From positions 62,001-126,000 of the forward strand of contig NZ_QPJD01000018.1 in NCBI RefSeq assembly GCF_003337375.1: a stretch of DNA of 64,000 nt. Direction: 5' to 3'. The notes below the pieces were generated by a model that ran no database searches, was not told the DNA's origin, and saw only the letters and a program-made list of their open reading frames with translations. The DNA is from Paenibacillus prosopidis (lineage in GTDB: Bacteria > Bacillota > Bacilli > Paenibacillales > Paenibacillaceae). Shown piece by piece: positions 59,971 through 64,000 of this stretch; position 1 is the stretch's first letter, and every line of letters begins with the position of its first letter. The position numbers and the translations under genes were made by a program.

Positions 59971-61641
59971 TTAGCGAAGTCTCCGGGCAATGTGATCGGC
60001 CGTTCGAATGGCGAGCGCAATGGTTGTCAAAGTCTGATTTTCGGCTCCAGTGTCAGGCAAAGCACTGTTATCCGCGACATAGAGACCGGATATTCCATGG
60101 ATCTGCCCGTATTGGTCAGCGACCGAAGTGGCAGGGTCATCTCCAATCCGGCACGTGCCCGCATCATGATGCAAATCCCCGAGAGGGGTTAGACAAATGG
60201 GCGGTCTTCCGTTTTGGGAAACTAGACGTACGCCTGCATTCGCGGCAATGCGCCTTATCCCGCCCGACATTATGCGAACAACGTCCCAATCAGTTTGACT
60301 TAAGCTAAAATGCACCTGTATTTCCGGGACGCCATATTCGTCAATTTTGTCTGGATTCAGTGTAACCCGATTTTCGTATCTGGATTCGAGCTTGCCATAT
60401 CCATAGAAGTTGACATTCGTTATGTCCGTTAACGGCCTTTCTACCGCAACGGGATACCAGTAGAAAGCTTCCGGCCCTGTCATTAGCACGGAGTACGGAT
60501 TTACTATTGTTTGCGGTATCATGATGTTCAAGGGCCCCAAAGGGATCGGGAAATCAGCCGTGCTTATGATCCCTGTTGCCTGCACGAAGGTTTGATTCGT
60601 TAAATAGTGCCCAAGCGCCGGGTTTTGAATGCCCGAATAAAGCAGCAGGCGGGGCGTTTCATAGGTGCTTGCGCTGCAAACTACCGTTTTGGCTCTCAGG
60701 GTATAAGCGGTTTTATCCGGAGACATGACCTTGACACCGAAGACTTTCCTATTATCATGGATAATCTGCACGGCACGGGCGTTGATCGCCAGATCGAACG
60801 GTCTCAGATTGAGCGCCCTGGCGAGCAGGGAAATAGAACTCGTGAACATATCGGTATGGATCTGTCCGAACGAATGAGGCACAATATCGGCCGCGACCGG
60901 AAGGGGCGCTGCTTTGGAATAGCCGCGCATCCACAACCGCTCCAGTAATATTTCCGTGAAAGAAGAGCCCTCTGCAAAGGAGTTTGTAACACGCATGACT
61001 TCCTCGGCAACCCCATAGTAGCTTTCCATCTCATGAATCGGTACAGGCCATTTCGCTAAATCCCACTCATGCATTCGGGGTGAAAATGCATACCAAAATA
61101 ACGTTCTGCCTCCCAGCGCAAATAGCTGCCGTGCTCCCGGATATTCCGGATCGGCACCAGGCAGCGGCTTGGATAAGTGAGTAAAATACGCAACTAGGCG
61201 TTCTTGGTTCATCGTCGACAGGTTACGTGCTTGCGTCGGAATATACTGGTCTCCCCGATCAATGATGCCTATCCGTTTCCCTTGCCTTTTCCATTGTTCG
61301 CATAATCTCCAAAGGACAGATCCTCCGCCGGCTCCGGTACCGATAATCAACACATCATATTCCTCTTGAGCCATCTGTTCCAAAGGCGTGAGGGGAATCC
61401 AGTTATTAAGCGGTTCTGTCGGCACGACCTGGCAAGTCGGAAGAGGACTCCCCGCCATAGCGCTCGGACTGATGCTCATATCCTGTTCAGCTGTGGAAGG
61501 AAGATATACCGGCTGGCCGGTGATCACATGATCGGGATGTGCAATATGTGGATTGAGCATGAAGAGGTCCTCAATAGAAACACGGTTTTTATCCGCGATC
61601 GTTCTGAGTGTGTCACTCTCATTAGATATCCATATTTTCAA
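59971..61641 (-). CDS. LysM-GMC oxidoreductase fusion
   Basis: A 556-residue protein. Residues 1-49 form a LysM domain (SDTLRTIADKNRVSIEDLFMLNP, ending GQPVYLPS). After a Ser/Pro linker comes a GMC flavoprotein: YDVLIIGTGAGGGSVLWRL binds FAD, and the C-terminal GDLHHDAGTCRIG and SALPDTGAENQTLTTIALA carry the His and Asn region of GMC enzymes. There is no signal peptide. The start is TTG at 61641, eight bases after GGGAG. LysM without a signal is typical of proteins targeted to spore peptidoglycan or coat, and germination genes are next door, so a spore-surface sugar or alcohol oxidase is a plausible inference. Confidence 0.88.
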   Translation of the reverse strand: MKIWISNESDTLRTIADKNRVSIEDLFMLNPHIAHPDHVITGQPVYLPSTAEQDMSISPSAMAGSPLPTCQVVPTEPLNNWIPLTPLEQMAQEEYDVLIIGTGAGGGSVLWRLCEQWKRQGKRIGIIDRGDQYIPTQARNLSTMNQERLVAYFTHLSKPLPGADPEYPGARQLFALGGRTLFWYAFSPRMHEWDLAKWPVPIHEMESYYGVAEEVMRVTNSFAEGSSFTEILLERLWMRGYSKAAPLPVAADIVPHSFGQIHTDMFTSSISLLARALNLRPFDLAINARAVQIIHDNRKVFGVKVMSPDKTAYTLRAKTVVCSASTYETPRLLLYSGIQNPALGHYLTNQTFVQATGIISTADFPIPLGPLNIMIPQTIVNPYSVLMTGPEAFYWYPVAVERPLTDITNVNFYGYGKLESRYENRVTLNPDKIDEYGVPEIQVHFSLSQTDWDVVRIMSGGIRRIAANAGVRLVSQNGRPPICLTPLGDLHHDAGTCRIGDDPATSVADQYGQIHGISGLYVADNSALPDTGAENQTLTTIALAIRTADHIARRLR

Positions 61642-61760
61642 TGAAGTCACTCCCATCCAAATATAAGAACGCATAGCATTTCAACGTATCCATCCTATTT
61701 ATATTTAATCCGGAGGGAGTTTTTTTATGTCAGGCAATACCGTTCCTGCTTAATAGTAGA

Positions 61761-61799
61761 AAAAAAGCTGTCCCAGGTCGATGACCTTTGGGACAGCTT
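61761..61799 (-). terminator. Rho-independent terminator of the malic enzyme gene
   Basis: On the minus strand AGCTGTCCCAAAGGTC pairs with GACCTGGGACAGCT with one bulge region and is followed by six T (61761-61766 read as A on plus). It lies 50-85 bases after the malic enzyme stop. Confidence 0.9.
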
Positions 61800-61824
61800 C
61801 TATCAGAATATAAAAAAGTATAAA

Positions 61825-61857
61825 GTTCGTGCGTAGCGCAAGCCGTTTACGCTTGTG
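61825..61857. repeat. Dispersed repeat family B, copy 2, overlapping a coding end
   Basis: It matches 26964-26996 except for a few bases in the centre. The last codons and stop of the malic enzyme gene (61847-61857) lie inside it, so the element may have reset the C-terminus of that protein (ending VLTQA). Confidence 0.6.
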
Positions 61858-63298
61858 TTAGAACTTTGACTGCTGATTGCTGCACTCCTCGTTCCCGTCT
61901 CCGAGCGACGCCGGAAGCATAAGCGGCTTGGATGACCGCTTCCTTCACTTTCTCGGCGACATGCGGATTGAATACGCTTGGAATAATGTAATATTCATTC
62001 AATTCTTCCTCGGTAACGACCGATGCGATGGCATGGGCGGCAGCCAGCTTCATCTCCTCGGTGACGCGTGAGGCGCGACAGTCCAGCACACCCCGGAACA
62101 ATCCCGGGAAGCAAAGCACGTTGTTGATTTGATTCGGATAGTCCGACCGTCCGGTCGCCATCACGCGCACCAGCCCTTCGGCTTCCTCAGGAGCAATTTC
62201 CGGCGTCGGGTTAGCCATGGCAAAGACGATCGGATCCTTCGCCATTTTGCGGATATCGTCTGCCTTCAAGACGCCGGGCGCCGACACGCCAATGAAGATA
62301 TCGGCTCCCGTAATGACGTCGGATAGTACGCCCTGCTCGCGTTCCGGGTTCGTATGTCCGGCATACCAATTCCATGCATCGTGCTCATAATCCCGGCCGC
62401 TCACAAGCGCACCGGCGCGATCGACACCAATAATGTTGGTGACCCCTGCGGCAAGCAAAATCTTGGTGCAGGCAATTCCGGCCGCACCGACGCCGTTAAG
62501 AACGACTTTGCAGTCCGGGAGCCTTTTTCCCGCCAGCTTCACAGCATTTAAGATGCCTGCCAGCAGGACAACGGCTGTTCCGTGTTGATCGTCGTGGAAA
62601 ACCGGAATGTCGAGCTCCTCGATCAGCCGCCGTTCGATTTCAAAGCAGCGCGGTGAGGAGATGTCTTCTAGATTTATGCCGCCGAAGGCCGGTGCGATCC
62701 GTTTGATCGTAGCGATGATTTCTTCCGTATCCTGCGTATCCAGGCAAATCGGGAATGCATCGACGCCTGCCAACTGCTTGAACAGCATTGCTTTTCCTTC
62801 CATGACCGGCATGGCCGCAAGCGGACCGATATTGCCGAGCCCGAGCACCGCCGTACCGTCCGAGACGACGGCAATCGTATTGCGTTTAATCGTCAATGTA
62901 TGCGCACGGCCGGGTTCTTCATAGATGGCCATGCTGACGTTCGCAACGCCAGGTGTATAGACGCGCGAAAGATCGTCCCTTGTCTTGATTGTCATCTTCG
63001 GCGTTACTTCGATTTTACCGCCCAAATGCATGAGAAACGTCTGATCGGACACCTGAAGCACGTGCACACCAGGCAGTTTATTTAATGCGCTTACAATTAA
63101 CTCTTTGCGATGAGTTTCGGAAATATTGACGGTAAGATCCCGAATCGTCGTTGTCTTACTCGTTCCGCTTACGTCGACGGCGACGATATCGCCGCCCGCC
63201 GCGCCGATCGCAGTAGCGATTCGTCCGAACGTAGTGCTGTCCTTGTCCATTTCCAAGCGAAGCACGATGTTGGTGCTTGCAGCTGCCGGCATTGCCAT
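61847..63298 (-). CDS. NAD-dependent malic enzyme with N-terminal ACT domain
   Basis: A 483-residue enzyme that decarboxylates malate to pyruvate. Residues 1-85 are an ACT-like regulatory domain (IVLRLEMDKDSTTFGRIATAIGAAGGDIVAVDV). The catalytic part has the TRDDLSRVYTPGVANV motif, PVFHDDQHGTAVV with the metal Asp, and the NAD motif VLNGVGAAGIACTKILLAAG. ATG at 63298 is favoured, ten bases after GGAG; a GTG nine bases further upstream is in frame. A CitB-type regulator gene lies upstream on the same strand, suggesting malate/citrate-responsive control. The C-terminus is encoded within a dispersed repeat. Confidence 0.95.
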   Translation of the reverse strand: MAMPAAASTNIVLRLEMDKDSTTFGRIATAIGAAGGDIVAVDVSGTSKTTTIRDLTVNISETHRKELIVSALNKLPGVHVLQVSDQTFLMHLGGKIEVTPKMTIKTRDDLSRVYTPGVANVSMAIYEEPGRAHTLTIKRNTIAVVSDGTAVLGLGNIGPLAAMPVMEGKAMLFKQLAGVDAFPICLDTQDTEEIIATIKRIAPAFGGINLEDISSPRCFEIERRLIEELDIPVFHDDQHGTAVVLLAGILNAVKLAGKRLPDCKVVLNGVGAAGIACTKILLAAGVTNIIGVDRAGALVSGRDYEHDAWNWYAGHTNPEREQGVLSDVITGADIFIGVSAPGVLKADDIRKMAKDPIVFAMANPTPEIAPEEAEGLVRVMATGRSDYPNQINNVLCFPGLFRGVLDCRASRVTEEMKLAAAHAIASVVTEEELNEYYIIPSVFNPHVAEKVKEAVIQAAYASGVARRRERGVQQSAVKVLTQA

Positions 63299-63407
63299 AT
63301 TGACCACACTCCAGTTAAACGGTATCTAATCTTAATGCCCTTCATGTTACCGTTTACATGGTGGAGTGGGAAGCTTTTGGCCATATTGTTACTTTTGATC
63401 GTTTTGT

Positions 63408-64000
63408 TCATGGCTTTAGCACATATCGGTTAACGGGCCGGCCGACGCCGCCGTAATTGATTTCCAGCTTGACGCGGCCCGTCTTCTCGAGATAGTCCAA
63501 ATAACGCCGGGCGGTCACGCGGGCAATTCCTACCCCGTCGGCAGCCTCCTCCGCCGATAATCCGGCGTCGTGCTGCCGCATGACATGCAGCACCTGCTTT
63601 AGCGTGGCGGCGTTCAAGCCTTTGGGCAGGTCATCCTGTCCGCTCGAGTGGGCATCCTGCGTTTTGAGGACTGCCGCCTTGCCTGCTTCGGCCGCTGCGC
63701 TTCCGTTACGCAGCAAGCGATCCAATTCGTCCTGCGTCACCGACGGGGCTTCCGTCCAAGCCTCATGCTGTAAGCGGTAGCGCTCTAACGTTTGCTTAAC
63801 CCGCTCCATCTTAAATGGCTTTATAATGTAATCGAATGCGCCGTTTCGAAGCATCGTGCGTATGGTTTCCGCATCCTTAGCCGCGGTGACGGCGACCACC
63901 TCGACCGGCAGCGCCATGGTCCGCAGCCGCTGCAGCGTTTCGATGCCGTCCAGCGAAGGCATAAATACATCGAGGAAAACGAGGTTTGGCGATAATTCCC
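63408..64000 (-). CDS. CitB/DctR-type response regulator (cut by the window edge)
   Basis: The minus-strand frame is open from the window end to a stop at 63408. The visible part starts inside the receiver domain: PNLVFLDVFMPSLDGIETLQRL holds the phosphorylated Asp, and KPFKMERVKQTL ends the domain. The C-terminal helix-turn-helix (LSAEEAADGVGIARVTARRYLDYLEKTGRVKLEINYGGVGRPVNRY) is characteristic of the CitB, DctR and MalR group that senses C4-dicarboxylates or citrate with a partner kinase. The N-terminal 50 or so residues lie outside. It is 110 bases upstream of the malic enzyme gene, a probable target. Confidence 0.92.
   Translation of the reverse strand, partial: ELSPNLVFLDVFMPSLDGIETLQRLRTMALPVEVVAVTAAKDAETIRTMLRNGAFDYIIKPFKMERVKQTLERYRLQHEAWTEAPSVTQDELDRLLRNGSAAAEAGKAAVLKTQDAHSSGQDDLPKGLNAATLKQVLHVMRQHDAGLSAEEAADGVGIARVTARRYLDYLEKTGRVKLEINYGGVGRPVNRYVLKP

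Overview
The window looks like a chromosomal segment of a Paenibacillus-type, spore-forming, low-to-mid GC Gram-positive bacterium. The signs are sigma-A promoters with AGGAGG-type ribosome sites, frequent TTG/GTG starts, spore germination (Ger) genes, paired YesM/YesN-type two-component systems beside sugar ABC transporters that lack their own ATPase, CIRCE and cre sites, and several families of dispersed intergenic repeats. No rRNA, tRNA, CRISPR array, prophage or intact insertion sequence was seen.

Left part (1-15.4 kb): the end of an unrecognised gene; a large secreted S8 protease; a repeat-rich gap; a polar amino-acid ABC transporter; then a thiazole/oxazole-modified peptide (TOMM) bacteriocin cluster at 6.6-12.6 kb. 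That cluster holds a Cys-rich precursor of the heterocycloanthracin/sonorensin type, a ThiF-like maturation protein, a fused ThiF-YcaO cyclodehydratase and a double SagB-like dehydrogenase. Convergent to it is an unusual His/Trp/Asp-rich collagen-like protein. htpG follows under a textbook promoter plus CIRCE.

Middle part (15.4-35 kb): a decayed Mur-ligase gene on the minus strand; a variant histidine-degradation operon (hutI, an M20 amidohydrolase, an ATZ/TRZ-type deaminase and a truncated FAD-protein start); then two CUT1 carbohydrate importers, each with its own YesMN-type sensor/regulator pair, cre-like sites and, for the second, a Gfo/Idh/MocA dehydrogenase.

Iron region (35-54 kb): a Fur-controlled staphyloferrin-B-like NIS siderophore locus in the order FhuF-like reductase, LuxR-type regulator, sbnA, sbnB, sbnE, sbnF, sbnG, sbnH, sbnC, MFS exporter and a second sbnH-like decarboxylase. 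No sbnI-like kinase is visible. After about 0.8 kb of repeats, including six tandem copies of a 108-109 bp unit, come an unknown Fur-regulated lipoprotein, a siderophore-binding protein with a stalk (copper amine oxidase-like) domain but no lipobox, and two FecCD permeases. No ATPase is present, so a shared FhuC-type ATPase elsewhere is likely.

Right part (54-64 kb): a deleted Rrf2 regulator gene whose promoter and operator survive; the NmrA-type oxidoreductase it probably controlled; a split germinant-receptor locus (GerAB-type permease on plus; GerAA, GerC and a 76-residue membrane protein on minus); a LysM-GMC oxidoreductase fusion; an ACT-domain malic enzyme; and the end of a CitB/DctR-type response regulator that runs off the window.
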